20,214 nt of DNA. Origin: a virus. The notes beneath the pieces were generated by a model. That model was given only the letters and a program-made list of their open reading frames with translations, did no database searches and was not told the origin of the DNA. Position numbers and translations under genes: made by a program. Shown in pieces: positions 12,798-20,214 of the stretch. Position 1 is the stretch's first letter, and each line of letters starts with the position of its first letter. The stretch lies in the IMG/VR virus record IMGVR_UViG_3300043536_000050, positions 1-20,214 of that record, one strand, 5' to 3'.

Positions 12798-13766
12798 ATG
12801 GCCACACCTACCGGAGTAGACACGATCACGTCGATCTCTCGACGCATCCTGCGAGAGGAGGCGACCGATGTGTACTACCTGGGTAGTCCGTTCACCTGGC
12901 GCCTGTTCCGCAAGAACCGGGTGGTTCGCCGGGGCGGGCTCCACATCGAGTCCCGCTTCGTCTACCAGCCCTGGTCGACCGGCGGCGCCTTCTACGGCCC
13001 CGAGGTCCTGAACGTCGACCCCTCGGACAACGAGATCTCCGGCGCCTGGGACTGGAAGGAGTACTACACCAACGTCACGTTGGACCAACGCTCCCTCATC
13101 CGGGCCGACTCGGAGTACGCGGTGGCCAACTACGTGGTCGAGCAGACCGAGTTGGCCAAGATGGACCTGCGCGACAAGATCGCCTACGGCATCTGGTCCG
13201 ACGGCTCGAACTACAAGGCGATCGACGGGGTCTACGAGGTCGTCGACACCGGGGTCTACGCCTCGAACTACGCCGGGCTGTCCCGCTCGAGCTATCCGTT
13301 CACGAAATGCGCTCCTCCCGACATCACGACCACGACGCTCGGCATGGGCGCCCTCAACTCGCTCTGGGACCTCTGCACCAAGGGCGCTCGGGCCCCGACG
13401 ATCACGGTCTCCACCCGGGCCAACCTCACCCGGTACGAGAACCTGTTGCAGGCCCAGGTCCAGTACACCCAGCCGACGGCCGTGGTCGACCAGACCTTCG
13501 CCTCCGGTGGCTTCTCGGGTGGCTGGTACCGCAACCAGCCCTGGTTGGTCGACGAGCACATCAACCCGACGGGCACCGAAGGGGTGCTGTTCTTCTTGAA
13601 CGAGGACTACTTCGAGCTGGTGGTGAACCAGAACGGCGACTTCGAGGTGGGCGACTTCCAGCAGCCGACCAACCAGTTCGTCATCACCTCGCTCACCTAC
13701 GTTGCGCTGAACTTGCTCTGCACAAACCCGCAGCTCAACTCGAAGTTCACGGCGCTCACGGCCTAG
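12798..13766 (+). CDS. major capsid protein
   Basis: The protein has 322 residues and follows the scaffold gene, as in most tailed phages; an HK97-like fold is expected. N-terminal residues read MATPTGVDTITSISRRILRE, then a beta-rich P-domain-like region with WDWKEYYTNVTLDQRSLIRA. Near residue 208 STRANLTRYENLLQ resembles the TN...L segment conserved in podovirus-type coats. The C-terminal part ITSLTYVALNLLCTNP closes the fold. No N-terminal propeptide or delta domain is obvious. The ATG has GAGG at 9 bases. This should be among the most strongly expressed genes of the window. Confidence 0.85.
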   Translation: MATPTGVDTITSISRRILREEATDVYYLGSPFTWRLFRKNRVVRRGGLHIESRFVYQPWSTGGAFYGPEVLNVDPSDNEISGAWDWKEYYTNVTLDQRSLIRADSEYAVANYVVEQTELAKMDLRDKIAYGIWSDGSNYKAIDGVYEVVDTGVYASNYAGLSRSSYPFTKCAPPDITTTTLGMGALNSLWDLCTKGARAPTITVSTRANLTRYENLLQAQVQYTQPTAVVDQTFASGGFSGGWYRNQPWLVDEHINPTGTEGVLFFLNEDYFELVVNQNGDFEVGDFQQPTNQFVITSLTYVALNLLCTNPQLNSKFTALTA

Positions 13767-13774
13767 GAGATCCA

Positions 13775-14437
13775 ATGCCCCTGGTGAACAGCTACAACGT
13801 CCTGGCTCAGTCCGCCGAGCAGCCCGAATATCAGGCGCTCTGGGAGCCCATCGCCCTCAACCCGGCCTCGGTGGCGACACTCGCCTTCCCGACGGCGGCC
13901 GGTGCCGGCTCCCTGGTCGCCGGGGCGATCCTGCAGTGGGGCCTCACGGGCACTCCGGCCGGTGTCGGGTCGTACCCGCCACTCGGTCCCACCACGTCGT
14001 ACCCCGGTGGCGACGGAGGACAGTCGGGAGCGACCGGCAACACCACCTTCCCGTACAACTGGACGGTCCAGTACGTCGACCTGGCCTCACCGTCCGCGAC
14101 CGTCTACATGGCGGGCGTCCTGCTCGGCGTGGGTTCGCTCGGCGCCCCGGCCCAGCCGCAGGGCCTCACCAACCCGGCGAACAGCGCCATCGGCAGCACC
14201 GCTCCCTCTCAGATCGCCATGGTGGGCAAGCGCGGCATCATGCAGGTCCTCGTGGACAACACCACGACCGTCGGCCACACGCTGGAGGTCTCCCCGACCT
14301 CGGGGCACACCGGCCAGGCTCACGACACCGCAGGCACGACCTTCACGTTCGGCACCACCTTCGGCATCGCCCTCCAGGCGGTGACCGTCTCGGCTGGTCC
14401 GCTCCTGTGCTGGGCCGCCGTCAACTTCCCCGTCTGA
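13775..14437 (+). CDS. probable capsid decoration or head-associated protein
   Basis: The protein has 220 residues and is rich in Gly, Ala, Thr, Val and Pro, strongly beta-patterned. Examples are NWTVQYVDLASPSATVYMAG and the end VTVSAGPLLCWAAVNFPV. The gene follows the coat gene after 8 bases, with AGGAGA before the ATG. The true start is ATG 13775; a much longer frame on the same strand is a shadow over the coat gene. Small beta-rich proteins at this position are usually capsid cement or decoration proteins, but a tail component is not excluded. Confidence 0.65.
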   Translation: MPLVNSYNVLAQSAEQPEYQALWEPIALNPASVATLAFPTAAGAGSLVAGAILQWGLTGTPAGVGSYPPLGPTTSYPGGDGGQSGATGNTTFPYNWTVQYVDLASPSATVYMAGVLLGVGSLGAPAQPQGLTNPANSAIGSTAPSQIAMVGKRGIMQVLVDNTTTVGHTLEVSPTSGHTGQAHDTAGTTFTFGTTFGIALQAVTVSAGPLLCWAAVNFPV

Positions 14438-14451
14438 GGAGGTAGTAGTCG

Positions 14452-15528
14452 ATGCCTGGATTGCCCTTCACCACCCCGGTCACGGATATCGAGTTGTGGA
14501 AGAACATCCTTGAAGACCTCGGGTTGCCGATCTACAACGCCGGCCCCACAGGAAGCCCCGCCAGCCCGGTCACGATGCGCGACGTGCTCCAGCTTCTCGA
14601 CTACGGGCTCTACAACAAGAGCCTCGCGGTCTACGGTGATGGCTCCGACGGCGTGTGCAACTTCATCGCTACCGGTTCCACCACGGTCGCCGGGGCCACG
14701 CTCTCGTCCGGGGTCTACACGATGACCCGGGACATCTGGCTCGCCAACGGGTCGATCATCCAGCCGACCGTAGTTATCAAGACCGCCGGCTTCCGCATCT
14801 TCTGCCAAGGCGTCTTCACCAACAACGGGACGATCCAGTCCAACGGGAACGCCGGCTCGGCGGCGACCGGCGGCGCGGCGCTGGGCTACACGGGCACCCT
14901 CTCGAGCGGCACTGTCGGCACGGCGGGTGGCACCGGCACGACCACGACGGCGGCGGCCGGCACGGCCCAGACCGTCAACTCCCTCGGGGGCGTCGGCGGG
15001 ACGGGCGGAGCCAGCACGGTCACCGTCAATGCCGGAGCGGCCGGGGGCGCGGTCACAGCGCCGACCGCGGTCATGCAGCTCCCGCGCTCGCTCGATCTGG
15101 CGGTCATCGGGAAGCTCCAGAACACCACGGCCTTCCTGGCCATGGGCGCAGGCTCGGGTGGCGGGTCCGGTGGCGGTGACGGCACCTACTACGGCGGTGG
15201 CGGCGGCGGTGGCGGTGGCATCGTCGTGGTGGTCGCCCAGAACATCAACGGCACCGGCTCGATCCAGGCCAACGGCGGCGCGGGCGGGGCTGGTGGCACC
15301 AACGGCGCGGCGACCTGCGGCGGCGGCGGCGGCGGCGGCGGCGGCATGGTGATCGTGGTCTCGGCTTCGGTCATCCCGGTCGCCACGTATTCGTCCGGTC
15401 CGATCGTCCCCGGCCAGGCCATCACGGCCAACGGTGGCGCGGGCGGGGCTGCTTCCCCGGCGGGTGGCGTGGCCGGCAACTCGGTGACCGCATCGCTGCC
15501 CGGCACTGTCATCCTTCTCCCCGCATAG
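14452..15528 (+). CDS. polyglycine-containing beta-helix-like virion protein
   Basis: The protein has 358 residues. A short helical N-terminus (to ~55) is followed by repeats such as STTVAGATLSSGVYTMTRDI and TAGFRIFCQGVFTNNGTIQS. I have seen this pattern in actinophage surface proteins; it suggests stacked beta-turns. Two runs of nine glycines occur (residues 248-256 and 290-298), embedded in Gly/Ala/Thr-rich sequence. Phage adhesins with polyglycine helices (the T2/S16 gp38 type) are the nearest known design. It may be a head fibre or receptor-binding protein. The ATG follows GAGGAGG. Length and sequence are complete. Confidence 0.65.
   Translation: MPGLPFTTPVTDIELWKNILEDLGLPIYNAGPTGSPASPVTMRDVLQLLDYGLYNKSLAVYGDGSDGVCNFIATGSTTVAGATLSSGVYTMTRDIWLANGSIIQPTVVIKTAGFRIFCQGVFTNNGTIQSNGNAGSAATGGAALGYTGTLSSGTVGTAGGTGTTTTAAAGTAQTVNSLGGVGGTGGASTVTVNAGAAGGAVTAPTAVMQLPRSLDLAVIGKLQNTTAFLAMGAGSGGGSGGGDGTYYGGGGGGGGGIVVVVAQNINGTGSIQANGGAGGAGGTNGAATCGGGGGGGGGMVIVVSASVIPVATYSSGPIVPGQAITANGGAGGAASPAGGVAGNSVTASLPGTVILLPA
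15193..15219 (+). repeat. GGY triplet tract encoding nine glycines
   Basis: Nine consecutive glycine codons (mix of GGC and GGT) encode residues 248-256 of the polyglycine protein. The imperfect triplets make it less slip-prone than the tract at 15319-15345. Confidence 0.8.
15319..15345 (+). repeat. perfect (GGC)9 triplet repeat
   Basis: Nine identical GGC codons in frame encode residues 290-298. A 27-base perfect triplet tract can gain or lose units during replication without breaking the frame, so the glycine count may vary between isolates. Confidence 0.9.
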
Positions 15529-15535
15529 GAGCCTC

Positions 15536-16228
15536 ATGGCCCAGTTCCTCGCCAAGCCCGAACTCGCCCCCGAGCTTCCCGCCGATGCCCAGGTGGCCCG
15601 TCTGGCGCGCACGCCCACGCTCGCCAACCGGGACATGCCGATCCTCCTGTTCGGTGAGTTCCTGCGGGTGGTGAACGAGGACAACCCCCGGGTCTTCCGG
15701 TACTTCGACGCCACCGACAAGTGCCACTACGACCGGCAGATCACCGGCACCTGGCACTTCCAGTGGAACCGCAAGCACTACGTGCTCGCTCCGGGCGAGT
15801 CGGCGTTCGTGCCCTTCGAGGCGCTGGTCGACGCCTTGGGCGACCCCCGCTCAATGGACGAGCCAGTTCCCTACAACGATGGCAATGGGGACCGCGGTGT
15901 CATCTTGAAGCGTCACGACCAGCTCAGTGGCTTGTTTGGCCGCTATGCTATCCGGGCTGAGTCGATTGAGATGCTCATGGAAGCGGCCCCCAAGCTCTCG
16001 GTCTACACGCTCAGCGACCAGCGGGTGGTCTTCCCGGCCATGCGCCCCGACATGCTGCCCTACCCCGCGCCGAACGTCCAGGAGCATCGGGTCGACTCGT
16101 CCTCCCGGGCGATCACCGATCGGTTGGAGGCCGAGAACGAGGAGCTGCGGTCCCGCATGGCGCGCTATGAGGCGATGCTGGAGCAGATCGTGGACAAGCG
16201 CGAGGGTCTCGACACGCCGGAGGCTTGA
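15536..16228 (+). CDS. hypothetical structural-module protein with C-terminal coiled coil
   Basis: The protein has 230 residues. The N-terminal 100 residues look folded, with WHFQWNRKHYVLAPGESAFV as a distinctive patch. The C-terminus (about 190-225) is a heptad-like helix, AITDRLEAENEELRSRMARY. The start ATG at 15536 follows AGGAG. The middle stretch at 15840-16000 has somewhat more A/T third bases than the flanks. No family is recognised. It lies between the polyglycine protein and the tail genes, so a head-completion or tail-assembly role is possible. It shares one base with the next gene (TGATG). Confidence 0.65.
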   Translation: MAQFLAKPELAPELPADAQVARLARTPTLANRDMPILLFGEFLRVVNEDNPRVFRYFDATDKCHYDRQITGTWHFQWNRKHYVLAPGESAFVPFEALVDALGDPRSMDEPVPYNDGNGDRGVILKRHDQLSGLFGRYAIRAESIEMLMEAAPKLSVYTLSDQRVVFPAMRPDMLPYPAPNVQEHRVDSSSRAITDRLEAENEELRSRMARYEAMLEQIVDKREGLDTPEA

Positions 16229-16443
16229 TGGCTCGGAAAAAGAGCGGCATCCACATCAAGCCCGAGAACCGGGGCAAGTTCACCGCGTCGTCCAAGGCGG
16301 CCGGCGAGTCCGTCCAGCAGCACGCCAAGTCGGTCCTCTCCAATCCCCGGGAATCGGCCAAGCAGAAGAAGCGGGCCAACTTCGCCCGGAACGCCGCCAA
16401 GTGGAACCGAGGGAAGCGGAAGTCCTCTCGCTCGAGTAGGTAG
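16228..16443 (+). CDS. small basic phage protein (KSGIHIKP type)
   Basis: The protein has 71 residues. The start MARKKSGIHIKPENRGKFTA matches a small family seen in very different phages: a K-x-G-I-H-I-K-P start, a helix, then a K-R-A-N-F-A-x-N-A segment. Here KKRANFARNAAKWNRGKRKS is at 47-66. Its role is not known to me; the strong positive charge suggests contact with DNA or capsid interior. ATG 16228 overlaps the previous stop by one base; a TTG one codon earlier is less likely. Confidence 0.75.
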   Translation: MARKKSGIHIKPENRGKFTASSKAAGESVQQHAKSVLSNPRESAKQKKRANFARNAAKWNRGKRKSSRSSR

Positions 16444-16445
16444 CC

Positions 16446-18218
16446 GTGGCCGCCCCAGCGCCGCCGACCAGGCCCTACAAGTGGATCGAGATCAGCGACT
16501 TCACGCCCGGGATCATCTCCCAGCAGCAGCTCGCCGGCTACTACTCCACCACCCAGAACTCCGTCGTCCCGGGCTCCAAGCTCGGTCAGGCCCAGCCCAC
16601 GACCTACGGCTGCATCGGGCTCCCGAACGGCGGGCTGGCCCCGCTTCCCGGCTTCTACAACGCCCCGTGGGCGACAGGCCACCAGGTAGCTCCCAACCAC
16701 ACGCCCGTCACCGGCTCGGGCGCGCTGAACATGATCAACGGCCTGTTCCTGAACGGGCCGATCAACTACTACGCCTCGACCACGCCCTACGCCCTGACGC
16801 AGGGCGATGAGATCCTGGTCGGACAAATCAACCTGACCAGCGGCGGCACGATGAACGCCTGGTTGGACTCGCTCCAGATCCACGGGGCGACCGCCACCTG
16901 GACGGGCATCATCAATCCCTCGCCCGAACCCGGGCTACTCCCGTTCTGCACTTGGACCGGAGCGATGACCCGAGCCAACGCCACCCCGGCCGATGTGGGG
17001 CTCGCTACGTGGTTCCTCTCCTTCTGGTACACCGGAGGGACCGCTGGTGAGCCAACCCCGGGCTATTTCGGCCAATGGAATTATCCGGACGTGGAAGATC
17101 CGACCGTGTTTACGCCTCACCTTCTTGGTGACGCATTGATCGGGGAAGCGGTTTGCCACCAGAATCGCATGATCCTGTTGACCTACTCCCCGAGTGAGTG
17201 GCCCAGTTCGAGCGGATGGGATACCTACGCTGGGGGCAACGACGAGTTCAACTACACCGAACCGCCCAATAGCATCGCCTTCGGGAGCCAGGCCGAAGTG
17301 TTCGTCCAGGAAGACCCATCGGGCTACGGCGCCTGGGGGTCCATCTCGGCATCCGAGTTGTTCCTGGTCAAGAATCTGCGCGGCGGCGTGGTGATCTCGG
17401 GCGACCTCAACTCCCCGACGGTCACCTGGCTCCCCGGGGTGACCCCGACCTATGGCCTGATGAGCCGCACGGCGCAGACGCCGCTCGGCCTGATCTATGC
17501 CTCGAACAACAACGGGCTCTGGGCGTGGAACGGCGGCAACACCTCCCAGAAGATCTCCAACCAGCTCGACGACAACTTCATGATCAACCCGGCGAACCCT
17601 CCCGTGCTGCGCGGCCCGACTGTCGACATCTGCCGGTGGGGCGACTGGATCGTCGTGTCGAACGACTGGCTCTGCGACACCAACACGGGTTCGTGGTGGA
17701 AGCTCCCTCTGGGCACCGAGCCCCATACGTGGTTCGTGGTGTCCTCAGACGGGAATACCCTCTACGCCGCCTCTCCGGTGCCCTCGTCCGCATACTTCAT
17801 GGACATCTACAACCGGACCACCCCCACCGTCAAATACCAGTGGGAGTCCTACCCCATTCGGTCGCCCGACGACGGCAAGAACTCGACCCTGGTGATCCGA
17901 GAAGTTGTCGTCAGGGCCATCGGATACGGCACGGTCGCCATCACCCTGACCGGTATCAGTCCGAGCGGCGTAAAAACCGTGAGCACGGGTGTTCCAAGCT
18001 CGACCTTCACCTTCGAGACGCCGACAGATCAGGCTCAGCCGACGATCCAGCGCCAGGCCATCGCCAACTCGCTCGGAGACGCGCTGCTCGCCCAGGACAT
18101 CACGATCAACGTCGTCGCTCAGGGCAGGACCTTCGACAGCGTGATCCAGCCCGCTCCGACCATCTACTCGATCGCCATCGGCTACGAGGATACCGGTCGA
18201 CCGGTGAACGCCACATGA
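16446..18218 (+). CDS. tail tube/nozzle-like protein
   Basis: The protein has 590 residues. It begins with PYKWIEISDFTPGIISQQQL and has an early GCIGLPNGGLAPLPGFY patch. The remainder is beta-rich (for example NNGLWAWNGGNTSQKISNQL), suggesting a propeller-type tail hub. Size, early motif and position before an adaptor gene match the tubular protein B/gp12 (nozzle) class of podoviruses, which forms the distal tail around the DNA channel. The start is GTG 3 bases after the previous stop. The family assignment is by style and context, not a firm motif. It ends in ATGA with the next gene. Confidence 0.65.
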   Translation: MAAPAPPTRPYKWIEISDFTPGIISQQQLAGYYSTTQNSVVPGSKLGQAQPTTYGCIGLPNGGLAPLPGFYNAPWATGHQVAPNHTPVTGSGALNMINGLFLNGPINYYASTTPYALTQGDEILVGQINLTSGGTMNAWLDSLQIHGATATWTGIINPSPEPGLLPFCTWTGAMTRANATPADVGLATWFLSFWYTGGTAGEPTPGYFGQWNYPDVEDPTVFTPHLLGDALIGEAVCHQNRMILLTYSPSEWPSSSGWDTYAGGNDEFNYTEPPNSIAFGSQAEVFVQEDPSGYGAWGSISASELFLVKNLRGGVVISGDLNSPTVTWLPGVTPTYGLMSRTAQTPLGLIYASNNNGLWAWNGGNTSQKISNQLDDNFMINPANPPVLRGPTVDICRWGDWIVVSNDWLCDTNTGSWWKLPLGTEPHTWFVVSSDGNTLYAASPVPSSAYFMDIYNRTTPTVKYQWESYPIRSPDDGKNSTLVIREVVVRAIGYGTVAITLTGISPSGVKTVSTGVPSSTFTFETPTDQAQPTIQRQAIANSLGDALLAQDITINVVAQGRTFDSVIQPAPTIYSIAIGYEDTGRPVNAT

Positions 18219-18634
18219 GCGCCAACCCGATCCCCGGCCTGTTCCTGCCATCGCCCAACGGCGATCCGCTCACCGCCCAGAACTGGAACGCGCTCCTCCG
18301 GTGGTCCAAGGGCATCTCGCCACGGATGCTCTTCGTCGACAGCCCATTGGCCGGGTCCAACCCACCCACACCCCCCTCGGACGCGTACCTCTGTGGTGGT
18401 GGCTATCAGGCGATCGTCTTCGCCTCGGGGGTCGGGACGCTCACCTTCCCGCAGCCCTTCCCCAACGGTCTATTGGCGATCAATCCGGTCGGCTTCCATG
18501 CCGCGGGCATCTTGAACATCGTCATCGACTCAGCCACCGCTCCGACGGCCGCCGCCGTGGTGCTCTATGCCACGCTGGCCGGCTCAGCGATCAACGCGAC
18601 GGTCAACGTCACCTACTGGGCCATCGGCTGGTGA
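18215..18634 (+). CDS. small tail-fibre-tip-like protein
   Basis: The protein has 139 residues. The N-terminus contains NPIPGLFLPSPNGDPLTAQN, and a central beta-rich part has GVGTLTFPQPFPNGLLAINP. The protein ends VTYWAIGW. That closing pattern (FP..FPNG... and a final W.AIG[WY]) resembles the C-terminal tip domains of phage tail fibres and pyocin-type knobs. Here it stands alone rather than at the end of a long fibre. ATGA coupling with the tail protein upstream supports a role at the tail tip, perhaps host binding. Confidence 0.6.
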   Translation: MSANPIPGLFLPSPNGDPLTAQNWNALLRWSKGISPRMLFVDSPLAGSNPPTPPSDAYLCGGGYQAIVFASGVGTLTFPQPFPNGLLAINPVGFHAAGILNIVIDSATAPTAAAVVLYATLAGSAINATVNVTYWAIGW

Positions 18635-18647
18635 AAGACTCTCTCCC

Positions 18648-19334
18648 ATGAGCGTGACCCTCGCCACCGCCACCACCGAGGTCCGAGCGCTGCTCGACGA
18701 GTCCACCGCGGGGTTCTGGACCGACGCCCAGATCCAGAGCTGGATCAACCAGGGTTGCCAGGACGTAGCGCGCCGGGCCGAGATCCTCTGGCAGGAGGTC
18801 AACTACAACGTCACGCCTTTGGTCCAGCTCTACCCCTTCCCTGCCGACTTCCTGAACGCGCACCGGGCCGAGTTCACCCTGTCCAGCTCCGACCAGACCT
18901 ACAACCTCGAGTACCGGGGCATCAACCAGATGGACGAGGTTTGGGGCATCCTGCACTCCCTGCCCAACTCCTGGCCGCAATTCTTCACGATCCGGGGCAA
19001 CAGCGTGCTCGGCTTCTACCTCATGCTCTATCCCTCGCCGGGCTCGGCTGGGACGCTCACCGTCTACTACTACCGCTCGGCGGTCATCCAGACCAGCACC
19101 TCGGGCAACATCGACACCATGCCCGGCTGGGAGGACATCGTGTACGACTACGCGGTGTTCAAGGCCAAGCGCAAGATGCAGGACCCGACCTGGAAAGAGG
19201 CCCAGCAGCTCTACGAGATGAACCTGCTCAACCTCATCAACAAGAGCCGGAACATGACCGACCAGGGCGACACGATCACCATGGGCAGCTCGAACTACCC
19301 GACCTATATGTATGGCGGGGGTGAGGACTGGTGA
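18648..19334 (+). CDS. head-tail adaptor protein
   Basis: The protein has 228 residues. The N-terminus MSVTLATATTEVRALLDEST, followed by AGFWTDAQIQSWINQGCQDVAR, has the helical pattern shared by phage adaptor proteins that bind the portal (T7 gp11/P22 gp4-like class). The C-terminal half includes GWEDIVYDYAVFKAKRKMQD, another feature of that family. The ATG at 18648 is preferred to an earlier in-frame start at 18567 inside the previous gene. No clear Shine-Dalgarno is seen. It ends in a GTGA overlap with the internal protein gene. Confidence 0.78.
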   Translation: MSVTLATATTEVRALLDESTAGFWTDAQIQSWINQGCQDVARRAEILWQEVNYNVTPLVQLYPFPADFLNAHRAEFTLSSSDQTYNLEYRGINQMDEVWGILHSLPNSWPQFFTIRGNSVLGFYLMLYPSPGSAGTLTVYYYRSAVIQTSTSGNIDTMPGWEDIVYDYAVFKAKRKMQDPTWKEAQQLYEMNLLNLINKSRNMTDQGDTITMGSSNYPTYMYGGGEDW

Positions 19335-20214
19335 GCACGACCGCGCCCAACTACGACCAGATCCTCGGCGGCCTGATCCAGGGCGGGGGCATCCTCGGGG
19401 CGGCGGCCGGCGCCGAAGCGCCCTCGATCGCCCAGTACGGTCAGCAGTACACCGCGGCGCAGGCCCAGCTCGGGGAGCTGCTGCCGGCGGCGGCCCTCCA
19501 GGGCAACGAACTCCAGACGAACACCGCCTACTCCCAGGCGCTCCTCGGCAACCAGTACCAGGGCAACCAGCTCCAGCAACAGGGACTCGCCTCCCAGATG
19601 GGCACCGCGGCCCAGCAGCAGGCGCTCGAGGCGGGCGTCTACGGCGTCCAGCAGCAGCAGTACCCGCTCCAGCAGCAAGAGAACCTGGCCGCCTTCCAGA
19701 ACACCCAGCAGTCCCTCGGGCTCCAAGCCGGGCTCCTCGGCACCCAGGAGCAGGTCGCGGCGGGCCAACAGGGGCTCACTCAGGGTCTCGGGGGCGTCGG
19801 CGGGGGTGGCTACGCCGCGCAACTCGCCAACCTGGCCTACCAGTACCCGCTCGCCCAGCAGCAGGCAGCGGGTCAGGCGGCGGCATCGGGCGCATCGAAC
19901 ACCGTCGGCGCACAGCAGGCGCAAGCGACTCTGGCCGAGCAGCAGACTTACAACGTGGGGAACGTCCAGAACGCCGCCCAGGCGTCCGCTCTGGGCTATC
20001 AAGGCCAAGTCGGCCAGTTCGCAGAGCAGGCGGGCCAGCTCGAGCTCCAGGGCCAGCAGAATGTGCAGCAGTACGGGATAAGCGGCCAGGGCGGTTTCGC
20101 CGGCCAGCAGCTCTCCCAGGCCCAACAGATCAGCCAGCTTCAGCAGCAGTCCGAGGTTGCGGGCTACGGCGGGCAGCAACAGCAGTTCGCAAACCAGCAA
20201 CAGCAGCTAGCGAA
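19331..20214 (+). CDS. Gln/Ala-rich putative internal virion (ejection) protein, partial
   Basis: The frame starts with GTG in a GTGA overlap and is still open at the window end (294 residues visible). The N-terminus STTAPNYDQILGGLIQGGGI has a Gly/Ala-rich amphipathic segment. The rest is extremely rich in Gln, Ala, Gly and Leu with runs of three or four Gln, for example GVQQQQYPLQQQENLAAFQN. It should be helical or disordered. Proteins of this kind right after the adaptor in podoviruses are ejected with the DNA (P22 gp7/gp16/gp20 or T7 gp14-16 analogues). No enzymatic motif is visible in this part. Confidence 0.72.
   Translation, partial: MSTTAPNYDQILGGLIQGGGILGAAAGAEAPSIAQYGQQYTAAQAQLGELLPAAALQGNELQTNTAYSQALLGNQYQGNQLQQQGLASQMGTAAQQQALEAGVYGVQQQQYPLQQQENLAAFQNTQQSLGLQAGLLGTQEQVAAGQQGLTQGLGGVGGGGYAAQLANLAYQYPLAQQQAAGQAAASGASNTVGAQQAQATLAEQQTYNVGNVQNAAQASALGYQGQVGQFAEQAGQLELQGQQNVQQYGISGQGGFAGQQLSQAQQISQLQQQSEVAGYGGQQQQFANQQQQLA

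Noticed and set aside
12540-13775. 411-codon minus-strand frame opposite the major capsid gene
   Set aside because: Covers the scaffold end and the whole coat gene; Val/Gly/Arg-rich antisense shadow without a ribosome site.
14320-15720. 466-codon minus-strand frame opposite the polyglycine gene
   Set aside because: It is the mirror of a GC-rich coding stretch; the Arg/Ala/Gly composition and complete overlap with a well-supported plus gene mark it as a shadow.
19304-20200. 298-codon Leu/Glu-rich minus-strand frame at the right edge
   Set aside because: The Leu run is the reverse complement of CAG (Gln) codons in the internal protein gene, which fits the operon by GTGA coupling.

Overview
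The window looks like the left-central part of a high-GC, short-tailed (podovirus-type) tailed phage genome, or a prophage or metagenomic contig of one. Coding density is high, and most genes overlap through ATGA, GTGA, TTGA or TGATG junctions. The gene order small terminase-like, large terminase, zinc ribbon, portal, small proteins, scaffold, major capsid, tail tube/adaptor, internal protein is a packaging-head-short tail module. There is no tape measure or sheath gene. The strong G/C bias at third codon positions, the RusA type and several apparent leaderless starts (a -10 hexamer whose start point falls on the start codon) suggest an actinobacterial host. That host assignment is inference. 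No rRNA, tRNA, CRISPR array, integrase, polymerase or lysin was recognised.

Region 1 (1-1632, plus strand) is the end of a DNA-metabolism operon: a hypothetical protein, a RusA-like Holliday junction nuclease and a free-standing DnaA domain IV-type DNA-binding protein. Region 2 (1588-3583, minus strand) is an opposing block. It holds an AlpA/MerR-like helix-turn-helix protein, a 44-residue membrane protein and a conserved phage protein. Then come about 650 bases without a convincing gene but rich in inverted repeats, and finally a small basic protein and a single-span membrane protein. Two good sigma-70-type promoters read leftward in this block.

Region 3 (3756-5978, plus strand) holds small accessory or virion-associated genes: a beta-rich protein, a Pro/Ala/Thr-rich protein, a gene with its own promoter and palindromic operator, a small helix-turn-helix protein, a membrane/coiled-coil protein and a short conserved protein. 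Region 4 (5975-20214, plus strand) is the virion assembly module. The terminase genes package DNA into a procapsid made from the portal, scaffold and coat proteins. A capsid-associated protein, a polyglycine beta-rich protein and two small Lys/Arg-rich proteins follow or sit between them. A tail-tube-like protein, a fibre-tip-like protein, an adaptor and a Gln/Ala-rich internal protein (cut by the window end) complete the module.

The most interesting unexplained signals are these. (a) The -10/start-codon geometry at three transcription units indicates leaderless mRNAs. (b) A 16-bp perfect palindrome sits on one of those promoters, two genes away from a small HTH protein. (c) A very strong stem-loop cluster separates the portal and scaffold units. 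(d) The gene-free minus-block core contains nested inverted repeats, a terminator-like hairpin and weak DnaA-box-like words, in a phage that encodes a DnaA domain IV protein. No clearly new enzyme system was found.
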